A stretch of 64,000 nt of DNA from JAAYDI01 sp052034005 (GCA_052034005.1 JBPOJB010000016.1:6386-70385), one strand, 5' to 3'. Shown: positions 30,827-39,840, counted from the first letter of the stretch. Numbers and translations: made by a program. The notes: a model not told the origin generated them from the sequence alone.

Positions 30827-33825
30827 CAACGAGTCCGCAGCGGGTCCGCTTTCTGGCGTGCGACGCGCAGGCGGGACGCCGCTTTGTCGGCCACGCGCGT
30901 GGCGGCGAAATCCCTCCCAATCTGGGCGTAGAGCTTGACCGCCTCGTCCCACTGGCCCATCGCCTCATGGCACTTGCCGGCCTGCAGCAGCGCCACGGCC
31001 TGCCACTGGTCATAGGGGTAGAGCGCATGCACGCGGTGGTAGGCCTTGATCGCCTGGCGATACTGTTGCTGCATGAAGTACGTCTCGCCGATCATCCACT
31101 GGGCCATCGCCGCAGTCTCGGTGTTCGCGCCGGTCGGCGAGGCGATCACGCGCTGGTAGGCCTGACGCGCCTGGTCGAACTCAGCGCGGTTCGTGAAATA
31201 CCGGCCCAGCAAGTAGTCGACCTCGTGCTGCTGGGCGAACGCCGGGTAGCGTTGGGCGATCGGGCGGGCCAAGTCGTACGCGTCATCCCACCGTCCGGCG
31301 TGCGCTTGGACCTGGGCCCGGCGCAGCGGGATCATCGCCATCCAGGAGTCCGTCCGGCCCTGCGTGGCCCGCTCCAACCGCTCAAAGAGCCGGCCGGCTT
31401 GGGCGTAGTCTTTGTTCCGATAGCGTGATTCGGCGAGCCAGTATTCGGCGGGTACCTTCAGGTCGCTGTCCGGATACTCCGCCACGAGCCGCCGCATCGC
31501 GCGGTCGACGTCGTCCCAACGCTGTGCCGCGGCGGCGAGTTGCCCACACAAGAACAGCGCATAGCCGGTCATCGCGCCGTGGGGTTCCGCATCGACGATC
31601 TCGGTCGCCAGCGCCTCGGCACGCGCGCCGTCCCCAGCCCGCGCCGCCCGCTCCGCCAACCGATAGGTCGCGTCGGACCAATAGCGGCTGCCCCGGAAAT
31701 CCTGGTGCAGCTGCCGGAACACCGCGTCCGACTCGCCGTCCCGCCCCTGGTCGAACAGGACCCATGCCAGCTGGTAGAGCGCCGCATCGCGTTGGTCGCC
31801 CGACGGATACCGGTCCAACCAGGCGCGCAGGATCCGCTCCGCTTCAGCGTCCTGTTGCAGCGCGTCACAGATGCGCGCGGCCGACAAGAGGGCGGCACTC
31901 ACGTGCGGCGACTCGCCGTACCGGTCGATCACCAGCCGGTACATGGCCAGCGCGTCGGTCGGCGACCCGGTCTTCTCCAGAGCCTGGCCGCGCATCAGCG
32001 CCGCCTCGGCCGCCAACGGGCTCTCAGGGCACCGCTCCAGCAGCTCCTGGAACACCGCGGCCGACTGCGTCGCCCCGTCCTTGTCGCGCCACCTGAGCCA
32101 CGCCAGGCCGGACAGGCCGCGGGCCGTCGATTCGGGCGAATGGCCATGGTCGGCCAGCTCCTGGAACAGCGTGGCGGCCAGCTCGTTCCGCTGGGCACTG
32201 TAGGCGGCCTCCGCCACGTACAGGATCGTCGACCCGTACTGCTGGGCGTCCGCGTGCGATTGCCGCCATTGAGCGAGCACCGACTCCACGTCCTCCCACT
32301 GACCCAGGCGCGTCAAGACAACGGCCAACTGCGCACGACATCGCTCCACGTCCGGATCGTCCGGAGCGTCCGGAGCGGACGACACGGCCGCCAGATACTC
32401 CTGCAAAGGCGTCACTGCGTCCGCCAATCGGCCCAAGGCCACCAGGGCGGCCGCCCGCGCCACCCGCACGCCCTGCACGAACTCGGCCGGCTCGCGGATG
32501 ACCGTCAGCCGATCGAGCAGCTCGAGCGCTGCCTGATGACGCCCGACGCCCAAGTAACCGAGTGCCAGATAGTATCGGACCGCCACCTCGTCGCTCGACC
32601 CCCGCAGCCACGGGGCCGAGTCACTCGGGGTGGCTGCCGACGAGCCGGCGTCGACGAGCGGTTCGAGCACCCGGACCGCGGCGTCGAATCGCTCGGCTTT
32701 GAGGTGCGCGCGGGCCAACGTCTGGAGGACGGCCGATGCCAACGGGCTCTGCGGATATTCCCGGGCAAATCGATCCGCCAACGCCAACACGCGCGGGAAA
32801 TCGTGCGCTTCAAAAGCCATCTGGATCAGGATCTGCAGACTGTCGTCCGCCCACTCGGTGGCCGGCCACTGCTGCAAGAGACGCTCACACAACGCCTCGG
32901 CCTTCACCCGCTCTCCAGCGCGCCGGTACGCATCGGCCGCCGCAAACGCCATGGCCGGCGCCAGCTCGTGCGACGCGTGCCGCCGTAACGCGTCGTCCAG
33001 CGTCGAGCCGGCTGCCGCATAATCCCCCAGCGCCGCTTGGCTCTGCCCCAGCCAATAGCGCGCCTGGGGCAGCAGGTCGCTGCCCGGAAACCGTTCGACA
33101 AGCGCGCTGAGCGTCTCCTGAGACTCGGCAAACTGGCCCTGGTGGTATCGCAGCATGGCCAACTGCAGGGTGGCGTCGTCGGCCAGCGGCGAGGCCGCGC
33201 CCTGCGCACTGACGAATTGATAGAACCGCGCGGCACCGTCCAAATCACCCAACGACTGCAGCGCCCGGGCCATCCCGAACCGACATTCGCCGTGCAAGGG
33301 GCCGTCGGGGAACTGGCCCAGCGCCTCGGCAAACAGGTCCCGTGCCGCCGCCGCGTCCTGGAGCGCCAGCGCGACCTCCCCGAGGTAGGGCAACGCGTAA
33401 GCACACAACTCGTCGCCCGGATAAGCCTGCCGGAACCGCTCGAGTTCCTCCCGCGCGCGGAGATGCTCACCCGCCAGATGGCTGATCTCGCCAAGCCGGA
33501 ACTCCGCCTGACGCACGTATTTGCCGCCCGGACTCCGCTCCAAGTACTGCTCGAACCGCTGCCGCGCGTCGTCCCACCGGCCGGCCTGCATCAGCGACTC
33601 CGCCAGAAAAAACGTCACCGCGCCCGACCGGGGATGGTCCGGGTACCAGGTGAGAAACGCCGTGAACTCCTCGATGGCCAGCTCCCAGCGCGCCGCGCCG
33701 TAATGCTGAGCCGCGACGGCGTATCGGTCCTCAGCCACCTCGGCGCGCACCGGCGGCGCACACCAGAGCAGCAGCCCGATGAACCACGCGCAGACAAGCC
33801 GAGCTGTTTGCCGATTCCAACACAT
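30826..33825 (-). CDS. Large exported TPR-repeat protein
   Basis: This is a 999-residue protein with a signal peptide (residues 1-28, LVCAWFIGLLLWCAPPVRA). The rest is an almost unbroken superhelix of about 25 TPR units, many with YbgF/CpoB-type signatures (AIEEFTAFLTWYPDHPRSG, RQRFEQYLERSPGGKYVRQA, AIKAYHRVHALYPYDQW). CpoB-like proteins assist Tol/TonB energy-coupling complexes at the envelope. Here the gene is first in a run TPR-exbB-exbD-TonB/toroid, all on one strand, which suggests a shared machine. It is periplasmic and lacks enzyme motifs. Confidence 0.85.
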   Translation of the reverse strand: MCWNRQTARLVCAWFIGLLLWCAPPVRAEVAEDRYAVAAQHYGAARWELAIEEFTAFLTWYPDHPRSGAVTFFLAESLMQAGRWDDARQRFEQYLERSPGGKYVRQAEFRLGEISHLAGEHLRAREELERFRQAYPGDELCAYALPYLGEVALALQDAAAARDLFAEALGQFPDGPLHGECRFGMARALQSLGDLDGAARFYQFVSAQGAASPLADDATLQLAMLRYHQGQFAESQETLSALVERFPGSDLLPQARYWLGQSQAALGDYAAAGSTLDDALRRHASHELAPAMAFAAADAYRRAGERVKAEALCERLLQQWPATEWADDSLQILIQMAFEAHDFPRVLALADRFAREYPQSPLASAVLQTLARAHLKAERFDAAVRVLEPLVDAGSSAATPSDSAPWLRGSSDEVAVRYYLALGYLGVGRHQAALELLDRLTVIREPAEFVQGVRVARAAALVALGRLADAVTPLQEYLAAVSSAPDAPDDPDVERCRAQLAVVLTRLGQWEDVESVLAQWRQSHADAQQYGSTILYVAEAAYSAQRNELAATLFQELADHGHSPESTARGLSGLAWLRWRDKDGATQSAAVFQELLERCPESPLAAEAALMRGQALEKTGSPTDALAMYRLVIDRYGESPHVSAALLSAARICDALQQDAEAERILRAWLDRYPSGDQRDAALYQLAWVLFDQGRDGESDAVFRQLHQDFRGSRYWSDATYRLAERAARAGDGARAEALATEIVDAEPHGAMTGYALFLCGQLAAAAQRWDDVDRAMRRLVAEYPDSDLKVPAEYWLAESRYRNKDYAQAGRLFERLERATQGRTDSWMAMIPLRRAQVQAHAGRWDDAYDLARPIAQRYPAFAQQHEVDYLLGRYFTNRAEFDQARQAYQRVIASPTGANTETAAMAQWMIGETYFMQQQYRQAIKAYHRVHALYPYDQWQAVALLQAGKCHEAMGQWDEAVKLYAQIGRDFAATRVADKAASRLRVARQKADPLRTR

Positions 33826-34190
33826 CCCTGTTTGCCGTACGACAAGCCATTGTCGTGGCTAGTACGCTGCCCCCCGCGCGAGCGCCCCTGTCGAGCGGGG
33901 CGTCTGTGGCGTGCGTTGCGACATACCAGCGGTAGGATCGATCCGGTCAGGCAGTCTATTCATCGGGTCCCTATTCGCGGCAGATTCATTCCCGACCGCG
34001 GAAAACGCCTGACTCACACCCCAATTGCCCGATACATTTCCCCCACAGCCCGCAACTAACCTACAGCCACAGATGGCCAACGCCGCGTCCCGCGCAGTTT
34101 GTGAATGCCGCGCATTTGACCGGCTTTGCCCAAGCAGAACAGGCAGGCACTCGGGTGTGCGGCACAGCGTTTTCCACCGGGGCCGGGATG
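33826..34190. other. 365-bp gap, no clear feature
   Basis: Lies between the aldolase stop (end of the BMC operon) and the start of the TPR gene. A 6-bp GC stem (CGCCCC/GGGGCG) at about 33882-33902 has no T-run. No Shine-Dalgarno-supported ORF. Confidence 0.4.
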
Positions 34191-35039
34191 CTATCCGCGG
34201 CGGAGTTCTTCCAGAACGCGATCCGTGATGAGCTGGATCAGGGCCTCCTGGTCGGGCGAGCAGGTATCGGCACCATCGGTCGCGCAGGTGGGGCGTGCGA
34301 AGGCGCGTGGCGCAACGCCGCTTTCTTTCCAACTGTTGCGGAAGATGTCATTGCCGCAGATGTCGCAGTTCTTGTATTCCGGCTCGTTGCGCGGATCGGC
34401 GATCCCCAGGCTTTGCTTCAGTTCGAGCAGTTCGCGTCCGTGGCCGGACGAGAAGTGGGCCACATTGCCCAGGCCGCGTGCGAGCATCAGGATGCGGCAG
34501 TACGCGTCGAGGATTTCGGTCCACCAGTAGGCACGTTCCACGTTCTCGCCGTAGCTGACGGTCCCGTGGTTGGCCAGGATGATGATGTTCGTCTTCTTGA
34601 CGAACGGGGTGATCGTATCGGCAAACTCCTGGCCGCCCGGCGTTTCGTATTTCGTGATCGGCACATCGCCGAGGAACACTTCGACCTCCGGCAGCACGCA
34701 TTGGGGGATCGGTTCGCGTGCGACGGCGAAGGCGGTGGCGTGCGGAGGGTGGCAATGCACGACGCTCCGGACATCCTCGCGCTGCTTGTAGATCTCCAGG
34801 TGCAGCAGGGCTTCGCTGGACCGCGTCTTGTTGCCGGCGATCTGCTTGCCCGTCATATCGATGGTGCAGATGTCGTCCGGCTTGAGAAAGCCCTTGGAGT
34901 GCATGGTGGGCGTGCACAGCACCTGGTGATCGCTGATCCGCACGCTGATGTTGCCGTCGTTGGCCGCCGCGAACCCTTTCTGGTACAGCCGGCGTCCGAT
35001 CTCACAGATGTCTTGTTTGATCTTGTGGGCGTTAACCAT
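34191..35039 (-). CDS. BMC class II aldolase (fuculose/rhamnulose-1-phosphate type)
   Basis: This is a 282-residue protein. The class II aldolase/adducin fold has the zinc His pair in VVHCHPPHATAFAVA, a third His in LANHGTVSYG, phosphate-binding residues around NDGNISVRI, and a catalytic Glu in CVLPEVEVFLGD. Related enzymes cleave L-fuculose- or L-rhamnulose-1-phosphate to DHAP and L-lactaldehyde. A segment DICGNDIFRN near 225-235 carries a Cys pair. The C-terminal 20 residues (SPDQEALIQLITDRVLEELR) form an amphipathic helix after a linker, the usual encapsulation-peptide position in this enzyme. Last gene of the operon. Confidence 0.92.
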   Translation of the reverse strand: MVNAHKIKQDICEIGRRLYQKGFAAANDGNISVRISDHQVLCTPTMHSKGFLKPDDICTIDMTGKQIAGNKTRSSEALLHLEIYKQREDVRSVVHCHPPHATAFAVAREPIPQCVLPEVEVFLGDVPITKYETPGGQEFADTITPFVKKTNIIILANHGTVSYGENVERAYWWTEILDAYCRILMLARGLGNVAHFSSGHGRELLELKQSLGIADPRNEPEYKNCDICGNDIFRNSWKESGVAPRAFARPTCATDGADTCSPDQEALIQLITDRVLEELRRG

Positions 35040-35131
35040 GATTCAATTCCCAAACCAAGCGGGCAGCCCGCCGTTGGCAGGCGTCCCTCATCCTGGCAGG
35101 TGCGGCGCGCCGGTTCGCGACGCGCGACCTG

Positions 35132-35461
35132 CTATTCGTTAAGTCCGATCTCCTCTCCGAGCATCGACCTGACCAACGCCCGATCCACTTCGAGGCTGTC
35201 GAGGATGGCCGCGACATAGGCGTCGACCGGCTTGATCTCGGGCCGGAACGGGTAGGCGGCTTCCGAGCCTTCGGCGACGCCGACCAGCCCGCCGACGCCG
35301 GCATTGAGCTGATCCCAGGCGACGATCGGCTCGTCGGCCGGCTGCGTGTCACCCACCAGGTCGCTGGTCACCAGCGGCACCAGGAGCTTCAAGTGTGCCC
35401 CTTCGAAGCTGGGATGGCAGCGGTTGAGGGTGACTTGTCCGACGACTCGTGCAACGCGCAT
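35132..35461 (-). CDS. BMC-P (EutN/CcmL) pentamer shell protein 3
   Basis: This is a 109-residue protein. EutN fold: MRVARVVGQVTLNRCHPSF, LKLLVPL, VAWDQLNAGVGGLVGVAEGSEAAY, VDAYVAAILDSLEV. Pentamers cap shell vertices. An ATG at 35473 overlaps the upstream stop (ATGA) but has GGAGG directly abutting it, so that spacing cannot work. ATG 35461 lies 12 bases after GGAGG and begins at the family's usual MRVARV, so it is preferred. It is longer than the 86-residue EutN two genes upstream, mainly at the C-terminus. Confidence 0.9.
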   Translation of the reverse strand: MRVARVVGQVTLNRCHPSFEGAHLKLLVPLVTSDLVGDTQPADEPIVAWDQLNAGVGGLVGVAEGSEAAYPFRPEIKPVDAYVAAILDSLEVDRALVRSMLGEEIGLNE

Positions 35462-35469
35462 GGTTTCGT

Positions 35470-36207
35470 TCATCCTCCGCAGGAGCCGGGTGCAGCCAGG
35501 AGTCCGGGCGGGCAGCGCCGCGGCAGGCCTTGGCGGTACTCGGTCAGCAGTGCATTCCATGTCTCGGGCGTACAGAGGACCGGGTGCACGACCAACACAT
35601 TGAGTCCGATGGCAGCGACCGCGTCGCGCAACTGGCTGACGTTCTCCACCCAGGCGGCACGGGCGGCGGGCGCGCGGTTGGCCAGGCAGACGGCTGGCAG
35701 CGGCTGGTCGGTCACCAGCACGCCGAGCCGGTTGGCGTCGGCGACGATGGTCGCCAGGGTCTGGGCGGCGCAGCGGAGGTCGTCGAGCCTCATGCAGCTC
35801 GCGCCGGCCGGGTGGGCCAGCGCGGCGGCCGCGCGCGCCGCCTCGGGCGTGTGGGTACAGCAGGCGATCGCCAGCGCGTCGGCCGCATCGCGCGTCGGCG
35901 CGGGCTCGGAGAGGTATTCGAGTCGGATGCGGCGCTTGCGCAGCTCGTCTTTGACCGACGGGGTCACCACCGCGCCGGCCCGGACCAGCAGGCGCCGCAC
36001 GCCGGCCAGACGGTGCTGGATCGTCGCCAGCGTGACGAGCCGCGTGTCTATCAGCAGGTCGCCTTCGGCCGCCTCGCGGCCCGGTACCCCTGCGCCCTGC
36101 TCCTCGGCCGCAGCGGCGCCCGTCGGCTGAGGCGCGTCGGCCAGCCGTTGCAGCCGGCGGACGACTTCGGCCACCAGCGATTCCAGGTTGATGGAGTCCG
36201 GGTTCAT
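35470..36207 (-). CDS. BMC-locus RpiB-like protein with N-terminal encapsulation-type helix
   Basis: This is a 245-residue protein. ATG 36207 overlaps the stop of the upstream EutN gene (ATGA). Residues 5-20 (SINLESLVAEVVRRLQRL) form an amphipathic helix like the targeting helices of the neighbouring enzymes. An Ala/Pro/Glu linker follows to about residue 45. The middle carries TRLVTLATIQHRLAGVRRLL and VVTPSVKDELRKRRIRLEYL. The C-terminal half (VCLANRAPAARAAWVENV, AIGLNVLVVHP) has the order and spacing of the RpiB/LacAB sugar-phosphate-isomerase core. The GTGIG substrate loop is replaced (TDQPLPAV), so known isomerase activity is doubtful. Function is unassigned; it probably acts inside the shell. 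Confidence 0.65.
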   Translation of the reverse strand: MNPDSINLESLVAEVVRRLQRLADAPQPTGAAAAEEQGAGVPGREAAEGDLLIDTRLVTLATIQHRLAGVRRLLVRAGAVVTPSVKDELRKRRIRLEYLSEPAPTRDAADALAIACCTHTPEAARAAAALAHPAGASCMRLDDLRCAAQTLATIVADANRLGVLVTDQPLPAVCLANRAPAARAAWVENVSQLRDAVAAIGLNVLVVHPVLCTPETWNALLTEYRQGLPRRCPPGLLAAPGSCGG

Positions 36208-36464
36208 GCGTCTTCGATTCCCAGCGTCGTCCAGCGGACAGGTGTCTGGTTGGACCCCACCAGCTCGCGGGCACCCCGGCTGTCGTTGGTCACCAGGACG
36301 ACCTGGCCGAGCCCGGCGCCCAGCTTGTCGACGACCAGCAGCGGCGGGCCGTCGGCGCGACGCCCGTCGGCCAATTGCGGCTGCACCAACAGCAGCTTGT
36401 GGCCGCGCAGCGAGGCATGCTTGACGGTCGCGGTGGCCCGGCCGATGACCAGTGCACGTTGCAT
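36204..36464 (-). CDS. BMC-P (EutN/CcmL) pentamer shell protein 2
   Basis: This is an 86-residue protein with GAGGACG 6 bases before the ATG. EutN fold: MQRALVIGRATATVKHASLRGHKLLLVQP, VVDKLGAGLGQVVLVTNDS. It is compact, lacking the longer C-terminus of its two paralogs. It occludes shell vertices as a pentamer. Starts 30 bp after the aldehyde dehydrogenase stop and overlaps the next gene by ATGA. Confidence 0.92.
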   Translation of the reverse strand: MQRALVIGRATATVKHASLRGHKLLLVQPQLADGRRADGPPLLVVDKLGAGLGQVVLVTNDSRGARELVGSNQTPVRWTTLGIEDA

Positions 36465-36494
36465 CGATCGTCCTCTTGCCGTCCTAAGCGTCGG

Positions 36495-37934
36495 CTAGCT
36501 CTTGGGTTTCCCGAGGATCCACAGGTCGTCGATCATCGAACAGCGTCGTTCCCGCGTGAAGGTCAGCGGGGTTGTGACGCCCTCTCCGGTCGGCCCGGCG
36601 ATGGAGAAGGACGGATAGCCTTCGCCACCGAGCCCGAGCCCGGCCATGGACGGTCCGTTCTTGACGTACAGCGTGGTTTCCATGATGCGGCCCATCCGCG
36701 TCATGTTTCGCACATTGTTCGAGTGAATGATGCTCGTGTGGTGGAAGCCGTGTTCCCAGCGCCGGGCCTTGTCGATCGCCTCGTCGACATCGCGGCAGCG
36801 GACGAAGGGGAGGAACGGCATCATCTGTTCGACCGAGACGAACGGGTTGTCCTCGTCGGTCTCGCCGAAGAGCAGTTCGGTGTCGGGCGGCACGCTGCGG
36901 CCGGCGGCTCGGGCGAGCACGGCGGCGTCCTGGCCCAGGAACTCCTTGCACGGCGCATCGTGCTGCTTCGCGCCCTCTCCCACCTGCACGATGGCCACCG
37001 AGGTGAGTCGAGCGATCTCCGCGGCATTGAGTCGCACGGCGCCGGCCCGCTCCATAGCCCGCATCAGCGCGTCGAACACCTGTTCCACCACGAAGACTTC
37101 CTTCTCACCGATGCACAGCAGGTTGTTGTCGTAAGCGCCTCCCTGCACGATGCAGCGCGCGGCACGGTCCAGATCGGCCGTCTCGTCGACCACCACGGGC
37201 GGGTTGCCCGGCCCGGCAACGATGGCCCGCTTGCCGCTGTTGAGCGCCGCGCGGGCCACGGCCGCGCCGCCGGTGACGCAGATCAGCGCCACGTCGCGAT
37301 GCTCGAAGATCGCGCGGGCCGAATCCAACGTCGGCTCGGCCACCAGGCACAGCAGGTTGTCAATCCCCATCTCCCGGTGGATCGCCGCGTTGAAGCGTCG
37401 GACCCCCTCGGCGGCCACGCGTTTGCCGCTCGGGTGCGGGTTGATCACCAGGGTGTTCCCCGCCGCGATCATGTTGATCGCGTTGCAGGCGATGGTGGGC
37501 AGCGAATGGGTGACGGGGGTGATCGCGCCGATCACGCCGAACGGCGCATGCTCGATCACGGCCAGGCCGTGGTCGCCACTGAACACCTCGCTCCGCAGGA
37601 ACTCGACGCCGGGAGTCCGCAGGCCCACCGTCGTGAGCTTGTCGATCTTGTGCGCCAGGCGTCCGATCTTCGTCTCCTCCATCTCCATCGTGCCCAGTTC
37701 GACGCTCTGATCGATGACGATCCGGCGGATCTGGTCGATGATCCGTTTGCGGTCCTCCAGGCCGCACTCGCTCAGCCGTTCGTACGCCTCGCGCGCAGCG
37801 GCGACCGCTTCCATCACGTCCGGGAACACGCCGTGGCGGCCCGTGAAGCGCTGGTGGGTCACCGGCGTCGTCCGGCCGACTTCGGCCAGCACCTGGGACA
37901 CCACCTCACGGATCAGGGATTCATTGATCTGCAT
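36495..37934 (-). CDS. CoA-acylating aldehyde dehydrogenase (PduP type), BMC cargo
   Basis: This is a 479-residue protein. The first 18 residues (MQINESLIREVVSQVLAEVG) form an amphipathic encapsulation helix, then a short linker. The ALDH core has the catalytic Cys274 in GGAYDNNLLCIGEKEVFV, the PduP/EutE-type context. Gly-rich nucleotide-binding segments are PFGVIGAITPVTHSLPT, TGGAAVARAAL and VAGPGNPPVVVD. It oxidises lactaldehyde or a related C3 aldehyde with CoA to acyl-CoA. NAD+/CoA recycling inside the shell links it to PduL. The tandem ATGGC repeat lies just before the gene. Confidence 0.93.
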   Translation of the reverse strand: MQINESLIREVVSQVLAEVGRTTPVTHQRFTGRHGVFPDVMEAVAAAREAYERLSECGLEDRKRIIDQIRRIVIDQSVELGTMEMEETKIGRLAHKIDKLTTVGLRTPGVEFLRSEVFSGDHGLAVIEHAPFGVIGAITPVTHSLPTIACNAINMIAAGNTLVINPHPSGKRVAAEGVRRFNAAIHREMGIDNLLCLVAEPTLDSARAIFEHRDVALICVTGGAAVARAALNSGKRAIVAGPGNPPVVVDETADLDRAARCIVQGGAYDNNLLCIGEKEVFVVEQVFDALMRAMERAGAVRLNAAEIARLTSVAIVQVGEGAKQHDAPCKEFLGQDAAVLARAAGRSVPPDTELLFGETDEDNPFVSVEQMMPFLPFVRCRDVDEAIDKARRWEHGFHHTSIIHSNNVRNMTRMGRIMETTLYVKNGPSMAGLGLGGEGYPSFSIAGPTGEGVTTPLTFTRERRCSMIDDLWILGKPKS

Positions 37935-37961
37935 GGTTCAAGCTTCTTGTCGGGGTTCTCA

Positions 37962-37985
37962 GGTCGGGATGGCATGGCATGGCAT
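37962..37985. repeat. Short (ATGGC)n direct repeat
   Basis: Three consecutive ATGGC units lie in the 77-bp gap between the BMC-P stop and the aldehyde dehydrogenase start. Confidence 0.7.
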
Positions 37986-38011
37986 GGTCTCGTCCGCGGT
38001 GGCCGCGTGCG

Positions 38012-38332
38012 TTACGGCGGATCCGCGTGGCGCGCATACACGCACTGGTCGCCCACGTGGACATGGTCGATCAGGCCGATGATCAGCGTGTCGATGGGCA
38101 TGGCCCTGGTCTGCGGAGTCAAGCGGGCACTGGACCCCTGGGCGACCAGCACGAAATCGCCTTCTCCCGCGCCCAGCAGATCCACCGCCACGAAGGTGCG
38201 CCCCGTGGTGACCAGCGACTGGCGCTGCGCGGCATCCAACCGGTACGGTTCGACCAGCAGCAGCTTGTAGCCGACCAGCGAATCGAGCTTCTGGGTCGAG
38301 ACCAGGGAACCTATCACGCGAGCCACAAACAT
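38012..38332 (-). CDS. BMC-P (EutN/CcmL) pentamer shell protein 1
   Basis: This is a 106-residue protein. Start 38332 gives the family-typical opening MFVARVIGSLVSTQK; the ORF upstream is out of frame with the acetate kinase that ends 4 bp before it. EutN signatures are KLLLVEPY, FVAVDLLGAGEGDFVLVAQGSSAR and IIGLIDHVHVGDQCVYA. One of three BMC-P paralogs, all distinct in sequence, as is usual in planctomycete loci. Confidence 0.92.
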   Translation of the reverse strand: MFVARVIGSLVSTQKLDSLVGYKLLLVEPYRLDAAQRQSLVTTGRTFVAVDLLGAGEGDFVLVAQGSSARLTPQTRAMPIDTLIIGLIDHVHVGDQCVYARHADPP

Positions 38333-38336
38333 GCGT

Positions 38337-39521
38337 CTATCCTTCCAACAGTTGCCGGGTCTGACGCGCCACGACCAACTCCTCGTTGGTCGGCACGGTC
38401 CAGATCTGGACCGGACTGTCCGCCGGGCTGATCCGCGATTCCCCACGCGCCTGGGCGTTGGCCTGCGCGTCGAGGACGATGCCCAGCGCCTGCAGGTTGG
38501 CACACACGCCGCTGCGCACGAACGCGCTGTTCTCGCCGATCCCGCCGGTGAACACCAGCGCGTCGAGGCCGCCGAGTTCCACGAGCAGCCCGCCCAGGTG
38601 GCGGCGAATCTCGGCGACGAACACGTCCAGCGCCAGTTGTGCGCGGGCGTGGCCGGCCTCCGCCGCCGCCTCCAGGTCCCGCACGTCGCCGCTCAACCCG
38701 CTCAAGCCCAGCAGGCCGCAGCGGTTGGCCAGGTCGTCCAGCAGCTGTTCGAGCGTCTTGCCGGTCGCACGCATGAGCACGGGAATGGCGAAGGGGTCGA
38801 AGTCCCCGACCCGGTTGTGGTGGGGCACGCCCGACTGCGGGCTCATGCCCATCGACGTGCCGACACTGACGCAGCCGCGGGTCGCACACAGGCTGCTCGA
38901 ACCGCCCAGGTGGCACGAGATGACGCGCGCGTCGTCGCGGCCGAGCAGTTGCGCGGCGCGCGTGGCGATGTACCGATGGCTGGCGCCATGGAACCCCCAG
39001 CGCTTGACCTGGTGCTGGTCGCTCCACTCCACCGGCACCGGATAGCAGCGGAGCCGTTCGGGGACCGTCGCATGGAAACCGGTCTCGAAGGCCGCCACCA
39101 GCGGGATGGCCGGCAGTCTCTCGGCCAGCAGGCGCATGGCCGCGACATAGGGCGGGTTGTGCGCCGGCGCCACCACGTTCATCTCCTCCATGGCGGCCAG
39201 CAGCGCGGCGTCCACGCGCTGTACACCGCTGAACCTGCCCCCGTGGACCGCCTTGAAGCCGATCGCGGCGACCTCCGTCGCATCGCGGAGGCAGCCGGTC
39301 CCCGGGTGCGTCAACTGCGCCAGACACTCCTGCACCGCCACGGCATGGTCGGGCACCTGCGCCGTCCATTGCGTGCAGCGACCGGCGATCTCCACCTGGC
39401 ACGGACTCTCGGGCGCACCGATACGTTCCACGCCGCCCCGCGCCAGCTGGCGTTCGTCCGCCATGTCGAACAGCCGGTACTTGAAGCTGGTCGAGCCGAG
39501 GTTGGCCACCAGGATCTTCAT
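38337..39521 (-). CDS. ackA: Acetate kinase family enzyme of the BMC locus
   Basis: This is a 394-residue protein; ATG 39521 has GGGAG 8 bases upstream, better than the GTG at 39530. Acetate/propionate kinase motifs are MKILVANLGSTSFKYRLFD, GFKAVHGGRFSGVQ, HNPPYVAAM, RWGFHGASHRYIA, LGGSSSLCATRGC and the C-terminal FTGGIGENSAFVRSG. The normally strict active-site Asp of FDTAFHQTMP reads Glu here (AFETGFHATVPE). It converts acyl phosphate made by PduL into carboxylate plus ATP, the pay-off step outside the shell. No encapsulation helix. Confidence 0.92.
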   Translation of the reverse strand: MKILVANLGSTSFKYRLFDMADERQLARGGVERIGAPESPCQVEIAGRCTQWTAQVPDHAVAVQECLAQLTHPGTGCLRDATEVAAIGFKAVHGGRFSGVQRVDAALLAAMEEMNVVAPAHNPPYVAAMRLLAERLPAIPLVAAFETGFHATVPERLRCYPVPVEWSDQHQVKRWGFHGASHRYIATRAAQLLGRDDARVISCHLGGSSSLCATRGCVSVGTSMGMSPQSGVPHHNRVGDFDPFAIPVLMRATGKTLEQLLDDLANRCGLLGLSGLSGDVRDLEAAAEAGHARAQLALDVFVAEIRRHLGGLLVELGGLDALVFTGGIGENSAFVRSGVCANLQALGIVLDAQANAQARGESRISPADSPVQIWTVPTNEELVVARQTRQLLEG

Positions 39522-39570
39522 GATCACCACTCCCGTGCCAGACAGGTTCGGTGCCGCGCCGCGGGCGGCA

Positions 39571-39840
39571 CTACGACAGGAACGCGTCCACCAGGCCTTC
39601 GGCCGGGCGCGGGATCACGTGGCTGCTCACCAGCTCGCCCACCTGCGACGCGGCGCTGGCGCCGGCCTCTACCGCCGCGCGCACGCTCCCGACGTCGCCG
39701 CTGACGATCGTCGTCACCAGCCCGCCGCCGATCCCGACCCGCTTGACGATCTGGACGTTGGCCGCCTTGGCCATCGCGTCCGTCGCTTCCACCAACCCGA
39801 TGAGTCCCTTGGTTTCAATCATCCCAATTGCGTTAGGCAT
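39571..39840 (-). CDS. BMC-H hexamer shell protein 1
   Basis: This is an 89-residue protein with AAGGGGACT before the ATG. A single BMC domain: IGMIETKGLIGLVEATDAM, VKRVGIGGGLVTTIVSGDV, AAVEAGASAASQVGELVSSH, VIPRP. Hexamers tile the shell facets, and the central pore is lined by the IGGG loop. 40 bp downstream of the second BMC-H. Confidence 0.95.
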   Translation of the reverse strand: MPNAIGMIETKGLIGLVEATDAMAKAANVQIVKRVGIGGGLVTTIVSGDVGSVRAAVEAGASAASQVGELVSSHVIPRPAEGLVDAFLS

